Origin: Emiliania huxleyi CCMP1516
Lineage: Eukaryota; Haptophyta; Isochrysidales; Noelaerhabdaceae
Reading direction: 5' to 3'
DNA length: 64,000 nt
NCBI RefSeq assembly: GCF_000372725.1
Contig: NW_005201391.1
Location: 50,736 to 114,735 of the forward strand
In this document: in pieces, positions 1 through 13,451 of the stretch
Position numbering within the stretch: the stretch's first letter is position 1
How the letters are laid out: every line of letters begins with the position of its first letter
Notes under the pieces: generated by a model
The model's input: only the letters and a program-made list of their open reading frames with translations
Databases searched by the model: none
What the model was told of the DNA's origin: nothing
Made by a program: the position numbers and the translations under genes

Positions 1-559
1 CCAGAGGGCGGGGCGAGGGCGGGGCGTGAAGTTGGCAGTGGTGTGTCGTGTGTGGCCGTTGTGGCCCACGTGGGCAAGGCTTTGCTCTTCTTGCGGTGGC
101 AGCATGCGCAAAGGGGCGCGCGGGGCATTGCAGCATGTCTTCGGCATGTCTCCATGATTGTGGCACCATGGTCCATGCCGGCTCGCCGACAGACCGGGCC
201 TCTCGCGTTGCACGGTGCTGTGTTGTGAGTGGTGTGTGTGACTGCGACTCTGAGACACAGTCAGTGTGACGCGAGGGGGCATGATATCTGCAGTGCCCCC
301 GACACTCTGTGCTCGGCCCACGTATACGTGTACATTTACTCCTACAGACATGTGGAAATACACGCGCTGAATGTGAACACCGTCACCGCCAGAAGCACCG
401 GCGAAAAGGCACAACCGCAAACGCGCCGCCGCCGGACCGCGCGCCGCACCCGCAGTACTCAAGACTTGCAACAACCCAACACATCGTAGTAACTAGTATA
501 CGCGTTGCGCTCCTGGCGCACTGGTTGGGATTTCATGCAATCACCCTACTACAGCAACG
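1..559. other. No gene seen; GC/GT-rich flank
   Basis: No reading frame here has a recognisable domain or convincing codon bias. The stretch is downstream of the P450-like gene that ends at 560 on the minus strand, so it may hold its 3' untranslated region. Nothing else is supported. Confidence 0.4.
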
Positions 560-3150
<2,591 letters not shown>

Positions 3151-4476
3151 AGGCACACGGCCCGCAAGGGCATACGCAGCACGAAGGCAGGCCGTTCGCG
3201 TCCGAAGGGCAATACTGATACCGATAGCTCGCCAGTCGGTTTTGGCAGCCGTCCTGGCAGCGGATGGCTCTCAGGCAGCAGCCGTCGCTGCACCCGCACG
3301 TGGCCGTGCGGCAAAGCGTCGAGCACGGCGCGACACACCACGGCCCGCAGACCACACACCCTGCCGTCGAGAGGCACGGCACGAGGCAGTCGGTGAGCGT
3401 TACGAGGCAGTCAGTCGGCGCACAGTTGTTCGAGGCGGGGCTACATGGCGCGTCCACGGGGCTACATGGCGCGTCCACGTCGCGCATGATGGACAAACTC
3501 TTCGGCTCTGCCATCATGCTTTGAGGATGGCCGGAAGCAACACGATAAGGTCGGAGAGGATGGCCTCAGCAGATGGCCTGGAGGCGACCAAGGTTGTGCC
3601 GTGTGTGTGTGAGCGATCTGTGATCTGTGAGGGTCCGCCCGCAGGCGCATTTTGTATACTCTGGCGGTGCCCGGTGCCGAGCGCAGGCAGAGCCCACAGG
3701 TCAGACCTTAAGACAGCGTTGTAGATCCCTGGGCGAGGGTGATGGCGTCCCCGTCGGGTCAGGGCTGAAGGCGGGGGAGACCAACCCGATCTCTCCGGCG
3801 TCCCGCGGGAGCGTGATTGACACCCCCCCCCGTGCCAACAGCCCCATGGAGGTAGGCCACTCGTCTAGCCAATCAGCCTTAAGCGAGCGGCCTGGCCGTT
3901 GGAATGGCCGGGTGGAGAGAGGGGCGGAGTCGGCTCGGAAGCGCGACTGCAGCCACGGGGACTGCCCGCGCACTCTCGTCGGGTTGAGGGGAGGACGACT
4001 GTCTCTGACGGCGGACCTCAGTTACGAGCCGCCCTCCCCTCGAGACGCGAGGCCAGCGCACTTGGGGCCGAGCCCCAGCGTGCACCGCCCCACACGCCTC
4101 ACGTTCTGAGTGAGGTAATCCAAGTGGGAGATAAGCCTCCAAATCGACACGCTATTACCTACCCTATCCCCCTGCCTACCTGCCCTCAAAGCGGCCTGCG
4201 GGCCTTCTATTACCTACCTAACCCCCCCCACGCGCGCGCGCGCGCGTGCGCGCGCCATCGAACGGTTTCACGACGGCGCCGGCGAACGGCGCACGCCGAG
4301 CGCGTCGTGTACCCCGCGGACCGCGACCGACCGACCGATGTCGACGGCCTCGCTCGCTCGCATTCAGTACGAGCTGCTGCGTTGCGTCCGACGCGAACCG
4401 CAGCTGCAGGCCGAAACCCGGCGCATGGCTTGATTGGTGGCGCAGCCCGGTGCGGCCGACACCGCAGCCGGACCTT
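3151..4476. other. Intergenic, no supported gene
   Basis: Several open frames cross this stretch on both strands but none has a known motif. It contains an alternating CG/GC run around 4226-4256 and short C homopolymers. It probably holds the 5' end of the P450-like gene and the 3' flank of the glycosyltransferase gene. Confidence 0.35.
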
Positions 4477-5457
4477 TCACGGTGGTCGTCGTTCACGGCG
4501 CGCCGACGCCACCCTCCACTCACTCGCCCGTCTGGTCCCCCCGCGACCCGCTTGACGAGCAGGCAGGCGGCTCTTCGCAGATGACGATGACGCTGGTCGC
4601 AGCTTCGCTTGCGGCCAGGCAGCGCGCAGCATCTTAAAAAGTGGGGCGTGCCACGTGACCTCCTTGACGCCGTGAACTACCAGGAAGCCTGGTTCCACCT
4701 GTTTGAGTCCGGTCGGGCAACGGGTCCGGTTTGAGTTCGTCGGGCAACGGCCACGGCCCCATATCTGGTGGTAGACGCCATGGCTCTGGAGCTTCAAGCT
4801 CCCCCAACACGCTACGTCGATGCCCATGGACCCAAGGCACTGTCCCGTTGCAAGGTCCTCGCCCGTTCCGCGCGTGCCACCCCAGCCGGAACGACGTATG
4901 GCGAAGTCAGGGCACTGGTTCATGCCTTTCGTGTAGTCATTGAGCGCGAGGCGGTTGAGGTACATGCCCGTCCCAGTGCCAACGTACTTTCTCGTCGACT
5001 GGTTGAGCCTGAAGCAGTCAATGCTTTCCCCACAGCCACGGGGCTTCGCATCTGGTTCAGGTGTCCCAACGCACTCAGGCCCGGTGTATACGCGACGGCT
5101 GTTCTTGTCGTCATTTCCATGCACGTCCGATGTCAAATTAAGCGCGCTGTTGAGCATCCTACAGAGACGCAGCACGTCCAGTACGGCGTCGCCATCGAGG
5201 CGCCCGAACCAAGTAACGCTCGCCGGCGCTCGTTGGAGAAGCACGTCCCAGGCCAACCGCGTCTTGTTGAAGAGCAGCTTCGAGCTGGCACGCAGCACTG
5301 GAAAGCGGCCATAGTGATCCTTCTCCTCGGAAACGATGACGAGCTGGCGTTCATCGGGCAGAAACCTCAGCCAGCCGTCGTAGGCCGCCGCTACGAGGTC
5401 GTGCTGTAGTGGGGAAGTGAGCACCTGCAGTGCGAGCGGCACGTCGGGAGGAGCCAT
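4477..5457 (-). CDS. Fringe/C1GalT-like (GT31) glycosyltransferase
   Basis: Predicted Golgi-type glycosyltransferase transferring a sugar from a nucleotide sugar. From the ATG at 5457 the frame is open for 326 codons with no intron. About 35 residues in comes DERQLVIVSEEKDHYGRFPV, then the motif TWFGRLDGDAV. Its DGD fits the metal-binding DxD of the family, placed as in the 'W..K.DDD' motif of GT31 enzymes. Further on are GTGMYLNRLALNDYT, like the conserved 'GaGy.lS...' block, and GTGEDLATGQCLGSMGIDV, like the 'EDv..G.Cl...Gi' acceptor-side motif. A Trp/His-rich tail (GVKEVTWHAPLFKML) follows. The frame also stays open upstream to 5733, so an N-terminal anchor may lie there, but no clear membrane segment is visible. 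The C-terminal 40 residues are basic and low-complexity. Family assignment is confident; donor and acceptor are unknown. Confidence 0.75.
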   Translation of the reverse strand: MAPPDVPLALQVLTSPLQHDLVAAAYDGWLRFLPDERQLVIVSEEKDHYGRFPVLRASSKLLFNKTRLAWDVLLQRAPASVTWFGRLDGDAVLDVLRLCRMLNSALNLTSDVHGNDDKNSRRVYTGPECVGTPEPDAKPRGCGESIDCFRLNQSTRKYVGTGTGMYLNRLALNDYTKGMNQCPDFAIRRSGWGGTRGTGEDLATGQCLGSMGIDVACWGSLKLQSHGVYHQIWGRGRCPTNSNRTRCPTGLKQVEPGFLVVHGVKEVTWHAPLFKMLRAAWPQAKLRPASSSSAKSRLPARQAGRGGTRRASEWRVASARRERRPP

Positions 5458-5989
5458 GGTATCAAAACATGCATCCCCAAAAAACAAAAAAAGGGGCCCT
5501 GGTTGCGTGGGACCATGGACGGACGCGAGTCCTAGCCGTCCTTTGTTTGTATTAATAAATGGCGCTACGGAACGCCACTTACTCTCTCTAGGTGCGCCTT
5601 GCGGGCACATCCTTACGGATCCCCTACGCACACGACGCACACACCCCGACAGGCACCTACAGCACAGACACCGAACGCATACCGACCATGCGTCGGCCGC
5701 GAAATCACGATGCAAGCGCGCAACATACAGCAAGGATGCGGGGTTTTTTGCATATGGGGTCTGCCCAGTGGGTGCCCCCGGTCATCTGCAGCCCCTCCCC
5801 AGCCCTGTGTGTCCCTCTGTCCGCGACGCTGGCGCCCAGCGGATCAGTAACCAGCCTCCGGCGGGGCCCCCCGCTACCATCCAAACCCGAGTACCGGTCT
5901 ACTAATCATAGATAGAGGCTCAAGTGTGACATAAGTCCACACACATTCGACATACACATGCACAAAGCAAACTCTCACGACACACGGCA

Positions 5990-6400
5990 ACCGGGTGGAG
6001 CGGCGGCGGCGGCGGCAGCAGCACGCGCGGGCGGACGGATTCGGACGGGGCGGAGCAGCAGCCGCCCAGGCGGCCGCTGCTCTGTCTGCCAGAGCGCGCC
6101 GTCTGCCTGCGCAGCTCGAGCGCGGTCAGGTGCAGGGAAGCGTGGCGGCGCGGGGAAGCGCGGCGCGGTGGTGGCGGCGGCGGCGGCAGCGGCACGCGCG
6201 GGCGGACGGATTCGGACTGGGCGGAGCAGCGACCGCCTGGGCGGCCGCTGCTCTGTCTGCCAGAGCGCGCCGTCTGTGCGCAGCTCGAGCGCGGTCAGGT
6301 GCACAGGGAAGCGTGGCGGCGCGGGGAAACGCGGCGGCTCGAGCGCGGTCAGGTGCACAGGGAAGCGTGGCGGCGCGGGGAAACGCGGCGGCGGTGGCGA
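5990..6400. repeat. GC-rich repeat family A, tandem partial copies
   Basis: A unit runs from a CGGCGG tract through ACGCGCGGGCGGACGGATTC, a CTGCTCTGTCTGCCAGAGCG block and a GCGGTCAGGTGCA(C)AGGGAAGCGTGGCGG-type block. It recurs about every 180 bp: copies start near 5999 and 6174, and the last block is repeated again near 6340. The same units occur at 56885-57150. No coding role is seen. Confidence 0.85.
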
Positions 6401-6955
6401 GCAGGCGAGCGGCCCGCGCGCGGCGAGGCGGACAGGTGATCGGCAGGCGGGTGATGGGCCGGAGAGTGACCGCGCCCAGCGATCGGAGAAGACGAGCCGA
6501 TCGTCGCTCGGCCGCAGCTGACCTCGAAGGCGTGCGGAGCGCGACTGTCGGTGTCGGAGGGCGGCCGTCATGTGGCGAGGAGGGAGGACGACAAGTGCGC
6601 GTCGTACGGGTCGCTCTTCATCGGCCAGTCGAGCGGCACTCAAGTCAACCCGAGCATGGGCGACGAAAGCCGGTGGGGCCGGTGGGAGGTAGGACGAGAT
6701 TCGTTTCGCGCTTTCAAAAGCGGCTTCGCGCGCAGCGCAACTTTGGGTTTGCCACGAAAAAGCGTCCCCAGTGGAAATGGGGGCTACTGGGGCGGCCAAT
6801 TCACACCTCGCGGGACTACTTATGTTTTCGTAAACGTAGTTGTGGCCCCCCGCTACGTCGCACGAGTGCAACCGGGTAGCGGGGGGCTAAAATCGAGCAA
6901 TACTGCCCGATATCGCGACGCGCCACCAAGCTCGGGCATGTGGTCGGCACAGGCT

Positions 6956-7008
6956 GAGCTGCTCGCGGTGCACAGGTCATGATGCGGACCGTGCACCGCG
7001 AGCAGCTC
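6956..7008. repeat. Perfect 18-bp hairpin
   Basis: The 18 bp at 6956-6973 are the exact reverse complement of 6991-7008, with a 17-nt loop. It lies alone between genes; its function is unknown. Confidence 0.9.
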
Positions 7009-7600
7009 GAGGCGCGGCGAGCACCTGGCCGAGGACGGCGGCGTCCCCCATCGGGTTACATCGCGCGAATGACCTTTTTGTGACCCTTTTGTACGAACCG
7101 TTCACGGCACTAGCCCACCGGACGGTCTCACTCTCAGGCTGCGCCCCTGCGCGCACACATCCAACGAAGATCCATGCACCATGGGAACCACAGGTCACAG
7201 CATCACAGTCACAGGAGTGCTCCTGCACAAACCAATTCAAAAAAACAAATATCCGCGGAGACGGAAAAAACGAAAACGGTAGAAGAGAAGAGTCAAGAGA
7301 TGCGTGCTACAAGCTTCGTGGCCGCACACCGCTCGCGGAGTTCACGCGGCACTTTCACAAACGAAAATCTCACACGCGTTGGTGAGCATCATACTGCTTT
7401 TCGAAGTCCTTCCTGCCCCACTTCTGAACGCCCTCCTCACTAATTCCACCATCATTCAGGCACGGCGGGTTGAAAATGCAGCGTACCACCCCGTGGCAGA
7501 GCGTCTGGCATGCCAGGAGTGCGGTGACGATGCCAACGCAACACTCGAAGCCCTCCAAGCCCGTCAGGCGCTGTGAGATCGAGAGATGTGGTGAAAGTGC

Positions 7601-8514
7601 TCAGAAGACACGGCGACGCGAACTCTGGCGGGCACAAGCGGCCGGGGATGGCCATGGGGCGCAAGGCGGCATGCCGAGACGAGCAGGTGGCAAGCGGATC
7701 TTATGGCGCGGCACCTGCTTGTCCCTTGCATCGGCTCCGTCGGCGCCCGCGTCGCTACGCTCCATGCTTTCGGCCTCGGGTGCGGCGGCCTGCCGTTTCT
7801 GCCGCTGCTCCTCAGCGAGTCTATCCTGGAAGTTGAACTGAGCGCCGCGCGCTTTGGGCTGCGAGCTGGCGCCTTTCTTGTTCGGATGCCCCGCCTGTCC
7901 CTGCACCCCACCCGAGAGTGGTTGCGTCGGCGGCTGCCCCTGTCCCTGGCCCACGTCGGCTTCCGCGGGCGCGGCTTCCCGTGACGGTGCCGCCCCGTGG
8001 TCCCGCCCGTGGTCCCGCCCGTGATCCCGCCCGTGGTCCCGCCCGTGCTTCTTCGACCGCTCCCGCTTCGCTGCCCGCTTCGCTGCGGCTCTCTTGTCTG
8101 CAGGCATCGCCGAGAGCGCCTGGTATGCGGAGGTCACGTCGGCAAACTTGCGCTCCGCCTCGGCGTTGCCTTGGTTCTTGTCGGGATGAAATTGACGCGC
8201 AAGCTGGTGGTATGCGCTCTTGAGGTCGCTATCAGATGCATCGACTTCAACACCGAGCTCGCGGCCTCTGGCTGGAACAGGATCGCAAGCGAGTCCCCCC
8301 GGCAGGCGCGCGTCTTCCGAGAGAGGAGCGGGAGCGAGGGACCTTCTTAGTTGTCCGGCATGCAGATGCATGCACGGCCGTTCAGAAACTTTCCCAGCCG
8401 TTGGAATGGCTGCTCTCCCGCCCCTCACCGGGCCGCGAACGGGTAGTAGACGTTGGCGCCGAAGAGGGAGGAGAGTCGCCGAAGGACGGGTAGTCGTCGG
8501 TCATGCGGGGGGAG
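7601..8514 (-). CDS. J-domain (DnaJ/Hsp40-like) protein
   Basis: Predicted Hsp70 co-chaperone. The main exon (7601 to about 8285) encodes LGVEVDASDSDLKSAYHQLA followed by RQFHPDKNQGNAEAERKFAD. This gives helix II, the invariant HPD tripeptide and helix III of a J domain. A basic stretch follows, then a four-fold HGRD repeat (near 8000-8050) and a Gln/Pro/Gly-rich linker. The C-terminal segment RLAEEQRQKRQAAAPEA is probably helical. An upstream exon with the ATG at 8514 (frame MTDDYPSFGDSPPS) or a frame giving LFGANVYYPFAA is likely, joined over roughly 8290-8440, but the splice is not resolved. The usual 'YxxLG' start of the J domain is only partly visible, consistent with the intron there. 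No G/F, zinc-finger or CTD-type region is seen, so this would be a type III (C-class) J protein. Confidence 0.72.
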
Positions 8515-8929
8515 GAGGAGTCGGCGAGCAGCAGGGGGGGAGAAATGCCTGAGAGGGTGGGGAGGGAGGCGTGAGGCGCGAGGTGAGGGGCGTGGGGGCG
8601 CGGGGCGCGCGGGGCGTGCGTGGGACGCGCGGCGTGAGGCGCAGGGCGTGGGGCGGGAGGGCGCGGGGCGCTCGAGGTTGGGGCAGGGGGTGTTTTGTGT
8701 GTCTGTATGTGTGTCTGTCTGTTTCTGTGTGTGTGTGCGTGTTGGTTTGTTTGTGCGAGGGCTGGGCGGGGCAGGGCAGGGCGGCGGCGAGCGGCGAGCG
8801 GCGTCGGCGAGATCGGCGACGTAGAGAGGCGATGGTGACGTACACGGCGGCAGTGTTCACGGCAGCAGCGCCGGTGGCGGCCCCGCGCAGCGGCGGCGGC
8901 GCCCTGAGTGAGGCAGACTGCCCTGCACA

Positions 8930-9340
8930 GCCTGCTGGGCACGCTCCCGACGAGCGGCGCGCCATGCGGGCCCGCCGCGGGCGACGCGGGCTGCGAGCCG
9001 ACACGCGTGTCGCAGGCGTAGACAGCACTGGCGAAGCGAGGCGGCCGGCGCCGGCCCCGGAGGCGGCTGCAGTAAGAGCAGCGAGGCAGAAGTCACTGTC
9101 CAAGGCGTACTTAGCAGGCTGCCATCGAGCAGCGCGCCATGCGGGCCTGCCGCCGGCGCGACGAGATTGGAGAGCCGACAGGCATCGTTTCGAAGAGGTA
9201 GGTGTACTGAGGAGAGCCATCGCGCCCGAGGCGGTCCGCGCCGGCCCTGCAGGCCGTCTCAGAGAGCCTGGCGAGGCTGTACAGAATGCCAAGAGCATAC
9301 TGGGCAGGCTGCCGTCGAGCGACGAGCCATGCTGTCGTCC
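8930..9340. repeat. Degenerate repeat, ~180-190-bp period
   Basis: A block reading roughly GCTGCC(A/G)TCGAGC then GCGCGCCATGCGGGCC occurs at about 8940-8973, 9119-9148 and 9309-9335. Looser similarity lies between the copies. Reading frames on both strands through it have no recognisable domain. It may be the remains of a tandemly duplicated exon. Confidence 0.5.
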
Positions 9341-9596
9341 TAAGTCCTATCCTCTGCGCTCTGTGGCCGGTACTGCCAGAGCAGACTCGCTCGGCACTCT
9401 CGCTGGGCGAGGGCATCGGTCTCAATGCTTGGTGCTGGAAAGAATTTCATCCCACTGGCGCGGGACGGGGGACGCACACAAGTAAAATCCCCAACAAGCA
9501 TGTGTGCAGGGTGGCCTGACACGTGACACAGCTCACAGGCTCCCCGCCTGATTGATTTTTGGTTATCGAGAGAGACGAATTCCCGAGCGGTAAGTG

Positions 9597-11082
9597 TCAC
9601 CCCGGCGGCGCAACCGACCCGCGCCTCTGCTCGCGCTGCGCAATTTTGGCGAGCCCCTCACGGTACGTCGGGTACCTTAGGCCGCCCGGCAGCAGCACGC
9701 GGCGCATCCGCGCGTTGTCTACGCGCTTGTGCTCTGCGGCGCGGCGGCGAGCGCGGCGGCTCGCGCCCGCGCCTAGGGTTCGGGGTCCGGGGGCCTTTAC
9801 GTCAGGGGCGGGGACCTGGGGACCGGAGCCGGCGCATCGCGCGCCTGCTGCGTCTGCGTCGCCAGCTGCGGCTAGAGGCGCGCCGAGTAGTGCTGCGGCG
9901 TGCGCCATGACCTAAGGTATGGTGAGGTAAAGAGGCAAGGTGAGGTAAAGGCAAGGTGGGCTTCACTCACGCGAGGTGGTGGGGCAAGGCCAGGCAACCG
10001 TCGCAACTCCACGTCCAAAGGCAGGAGCCCAACGGCACCCAGAGAGCAAGGCCCAGCGCGCGTGGGTGAGTGGCCCATGAGTGAGATGTGTGTGTTTGTT
10101 GTGTGTGTGCGTGTGCCTCGCCGCGAGGCGCCGGCGCGTCGTCGGCGAGGTTGAAGATACCTGCAGGAGTGCTCCGAGGAGCGTCAGAGAGGCCGGGGGC
10201 GCCTGCCACGCGTCGCCGGTGCGAGGGGAAGAGAAGGCAGGGAAAGAAGGCAGCTCGCCGGAGCTGTCGGCTGCGCCTGCCGGCTGCACCATCGACGCGA
10301 GCAGCGCGGCGCAGATGTCCTCGACATGGATGCGGGAGACGTACCGCACAGGCGGCGGCGGCGGCGGTCCACCCTCCCCCCCCCCCTCCCCCGCGCCCTC
10401 GCCCGCGCCTTTGTCGGCCCGCACCGCCGCCGCTCGCGCCACCGTATCGAGTGCGGAGCGTCCGGGGCCGTAGATGCCGGCCAGGCGGAAGCAGCACGCG
10501 CGAGGCGGCGCGGCAGCTCGCTGGCCGACGTGCAGCCACTCCCGCTCGGCGGCGAGACGGTGCGCGCCTGTGGGAGAAGGCTCCGAGAAGGTTCGCCGCG
10601 AGGGCTCCTCGACGGCGCCCTCCTGCGAGGCGGTGCGCGCTGGCGCTGCCGGGCGCGCAGCGTGTCTCGGCGAGCTCGCCGACCCACCCACCGTCGTGGT
10701 CGCCGTACACGCTCGTCGTCGAGAGGTAGCCCACCCACCGCAGCCTCCCGTCCGCGCCGCCGCACGCGCGCTCCACCTCCTCAGCGTGCAGCGCGAGGAG
10801 CGGGTCGCGGTCGAAGTCGGCGACCGGCGGCACGGTCGCGAGGAGGTGTGTCGCATCGGCGAGCTGGGCCAGGCCCGCCTCAGTCAGGCCCGCGTACTCC
10901 TCGTCCAGATCAAAGGCGTGCACAGACGTCAGCCCAGTCGCAGCTGCAATCTCGCTGGCGCGCGAGGCTGACCGGCAGGTGCCAGAGACGCGCCAGCCGA
11001 GGTCGCGGGCGGTGAGCGCGGCCTGCAGGCCGACGTAGCCAAGGCCGAAGACGAAGAGGTGCGGCTGCTGCAGAGCAGGCAT
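9597..11082 (-). CDS. Atypical SDR / NAD-dependent epimerase-like (YeeZ-type)
   Basis: Predicted NAD(P)-binding oxidoreductase or epimerase of unknown substrate. Exon 1 (11082 down to about 10660) starts MPALQQPHLFVFGLGYVGLQ, with the Rossmann glycine motif GLGYVG. It continues through LLATVPPVADFDRDP to GYLSTTSVYGDHDGGWVGE, the conserved Ser/Tyr segment of this subfamily. Exon 2 gives HRLAAEREWLHVGQ, RLAGIYGPGRSALDTV and RYVSRIHVEDICAALLASM. A short exon ending at 10117 reads GIFNLADDAPAPRGE. The last exon starts at 9911 and ends with NARMRRVLLPGGLRYPTYRE plus GLAKIA, typical of the C-terminus of this family. The intron 9912-10116 has GC-AG borders and restores the frame exactly. The exon 1/2 junction is not resolved. 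Poly-Gly/Pro in exon 2 (near 10360-10400) is low-complexity. Confidence 0.8.
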
Positions 11083-11187
11083 TTGTCCCGAGGCGAGAAG
11101 AGTTCACGTAAACGAAATTGCACGCATTCTCCTTCACACGGTCGCCCCCTTGCCCCACCACCACCTCGTGTGTGGGGAGAACTTACC

Positions 11188-11193
<6 letters not shown>

Positions 11194-11270
<77 letters not shown>
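11194..11270. repeat. (TG)n microsatellite
   Basis: A perfect TG run of about 76 bp just upstream of the SDR gene start. Confidence 0.98.
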
Positions 11271-11271
<1 letters not shown>

Positions 11272-11292
11272 TACTAGACCTCAAATTTCGCA

Positions 11293-11377
11293 GCACTTGG
11301 AGCACTTGGAGTGCAGTCAGTTGGCAACCTTACACCCAGGGCCGGGGAGCTAAGTAAGAAGCGAAGCGCACCCAGCG
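11293..11377. repeat. Dispersed repeat C, copy 1
   Basis: This stretch contains CTTGGAGCACTTGGAGTGCA, then a GGGCCGGGGAGCT block and GAAGCGCACCCAG. It matches 63894-63974 with few changes. A related neighbouring block (CCCCTTGCCCCACCAC followed by GTGTGTGG and TACCTTAC) lies at 11146-11194 and again at 39208-39265. Confidence 0.8.
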
Positions 11378-11559
11378 GGCCGGATGCTCGGGGTCGGGCT
11401 GCGGGCTAGAGAGCCCTGACCCTGGGGGGTGCGCGGTCGCAGGGCCATAACACACGTGGGTTGGCCCCGTAAGTACCTTTCTTTTCTTTTGTGCGAGTGA
11501 GGCCGGATAAATTCTTTTGACCGCGGCAGCGAATTCTTGGTTAAAAACAACTCTTTTTC

Positions 11560-12300
11560 GCGGGAATTCTTTTCTTTGCTCCGGTTGGGTGCCTGTGATA
11601 GTATAGCACGCGCCAGTTCGCACCTGTGTCGAGCCTGTCTGCTGTGACGCGTCTTTGTCTAAATTCTTTTCTTGAGTCGCTTAGGCGGCTCCGGTGGTGT
11701 GCCGGTGATAGTACTAGCACGCGCCAGTTCGCACCTGTGTCGAGCCTGTGTGCTGTGAGAGAGAGTTGTTTTGTTTAAATTCTTTTCTTGACCTTGCCGG
11801 CGCCTCGACTTGACGGCCACTACCTGCCGGCCACTACCTGCTGCTGTTCGAGTCGTTCGGCGGGTTCGGGAAGGGGGTCGGCGAGATCCTCCGGAAGGCG
11901 GCGAACGTGCTGCAGAACAAGCTGATGCGGGCCCAGTACCTCGATGAGGTGACTTGGACCACCAAGAGCTGGCTGGGGCTGCAGAAGCAGCGCATCTCAG
12001 TCGTTCTTCACACGGCCATCGCAGAGCAGATTGTGAATGAGCTTGCCAACGGCGAGGGCGGTCGAGTGCACGGAGCTAAGTGCCTCGCCGTCCTCGCCGG
12101 AGTCGCTTAGGCGGCTCCAGTGGTGTACCTGTGTTAGTGCCAGTGCGCGCCAGTCCCGTGCCCAGTCCTGTGCCCAGTGTTGTAGGTAGGTAGGTAGAAA
12201 GGTGAAGAACAGCCAGGCTCGGACTGGACACCAAGTGCGAGGAAGCGGAATATAAAATTCTTTTCTTTGACCTTGCCGGCGCCTCGACTTGACGGCCACT
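11560..12300. repeat. Direct repeats around an orphan reading frame
   Basis: AAATTCTTTTCTTGA-type blocks recur near 11660, 11776 and 12255. GTCGCTTAGGCGGCTCC recurs at 11676 and 12102. ACGCGCCAGTTCGCACCTGT recurs at 11608 and 11713. CGCCTCGACTTGACGGCCAC recurs at 11802 and 12280. The order repeats around the orphan frame at 11835-12110, suggesting partial tandem duplications of one parent sequence. Confidence 0.75.
11835..12110 (+). CDS. Orphan reading frame, possible retroelement ORF tail
   Basis: The frame encodes about 90 residues with good amino-acid balance: GKGVGEILRKAANVLQNKLM then DEVTWTTKSWLGLQKQRISV and TAIAEQIVNEL, ending at a stop at 12110. No ATG opens it; the first internal Met is at 11907. 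It sits inside direct repeats that also contain parts of its flanks. It is not a domain I can name. The style (basic helix, Trp-rich, 'QxxR.S..LHT..') is reminiscent of C-terminal tails after reverse transcriptases in protist retroelements, which is only a guess. It may be a fragment, not a gene. Confidence 0.3.
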   Translation, partial: YLLLFESFGGFGKGVGEILRKAANVLQNKLMRAQYLDEVTWTTKSWLGLQKQRISVVLHTAIAEQIVNELANGEGGRVHGAKCLAVLAGVA

Positions 12301-12684
12301 ACCTGGGCGGGGATGGGGGTGGGGATGGGGGCGGGGGCTTCGCTCGCGCGGGCCCTTTCGGCCCCGTCAGGCTTACTGAAGGCTGCGGCGGCGGCGGCGG
12401 GCTCGATGCGGCGACGCAGCGAGGCGTCGAGGCGTACTTCCCCCCACCCTCGCGCCGCCTCGCCAGCCTTCCTCCGTCGCGGCCCAAGGCTGGCGAGGCG
12501 GCGATGACGGCGCGCGCTCCTAGGTAGAAGCGGAAGACGTGTTCTCGTATCCCAACTAGCGGTCGAGGGGAGACACAATACGCGCACACACCGACGCAGC
12601 CGCGTTGCACCGTATCCCCCGCGTTCGTGGCCCCTCGCACGCGGTGCTGCGAGCGAGTGCTCTGCACAAGACCGTCCAGGCGGA

Positions 12685-12868
<184 letters not shown>

Positions 12869-13451
12869 GACGCCAATTGGCGTGTGGCAGCCGTGGCAGC
12901 GAGATGACGCGGCAACGATGCGTATGCGCGTGCCGCCATAGCATATAGACATGCACCCCTGCCTCCGAAGCGATGTGCATGGCCTCCACACGCATGGGTA
13001 GAGCATGTGCGTATGCCTCCTCCTCCCCTTCCGACCGCCAGATGCAGGGGCTGAAGGGCAGCCTTCTCAAGGACATCCTGCCGGAAGAACGGGGTACGGC
13101 AAGCGCCCGTGCGGCCATGGGGGGCGGAGTGGCACTGTTGGCTTCCCTGACCATGGCTGCTGCGGTAGCGAGGGCGGTGCGGCGGTGCGGCGCTTGCGGC
13201 GGTGACAAGACCACAGTGAGGCATCCGCATCAGCCGATGGCTGCGGCGACGACCGAGCGGGAGGGCCTTGTGATTCCCGGTACGGAGTACTTACGATACA
13301 AGGGAGAGACACAACCTTGGAGCACTTGCAACCTGCTCTCTCTTTTCTCCCAGTAAGCTAAAAGTATTTAAACAAAACAACTCTCTCTCACAGCAGACAG
13401 GCTAAAAGTACGTACGTACAAGGGAGCGGGCCGGTCACACCTTTGAGAAGC

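Larger units (their letters stand above)
5458..7600. other. Gene-poor GC-rich spacer with repeats
   Basis: No protein domain is recognisable. The stretch holds a GC-rich repeat cluster (about 5990-6400) and a perfect hairpin (6956-7008). Long open frames across 5975-6880 follow from the GC-rich repeats and translate to Arg/Ala-rich sequence on both strands. Confidence 0.4.
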
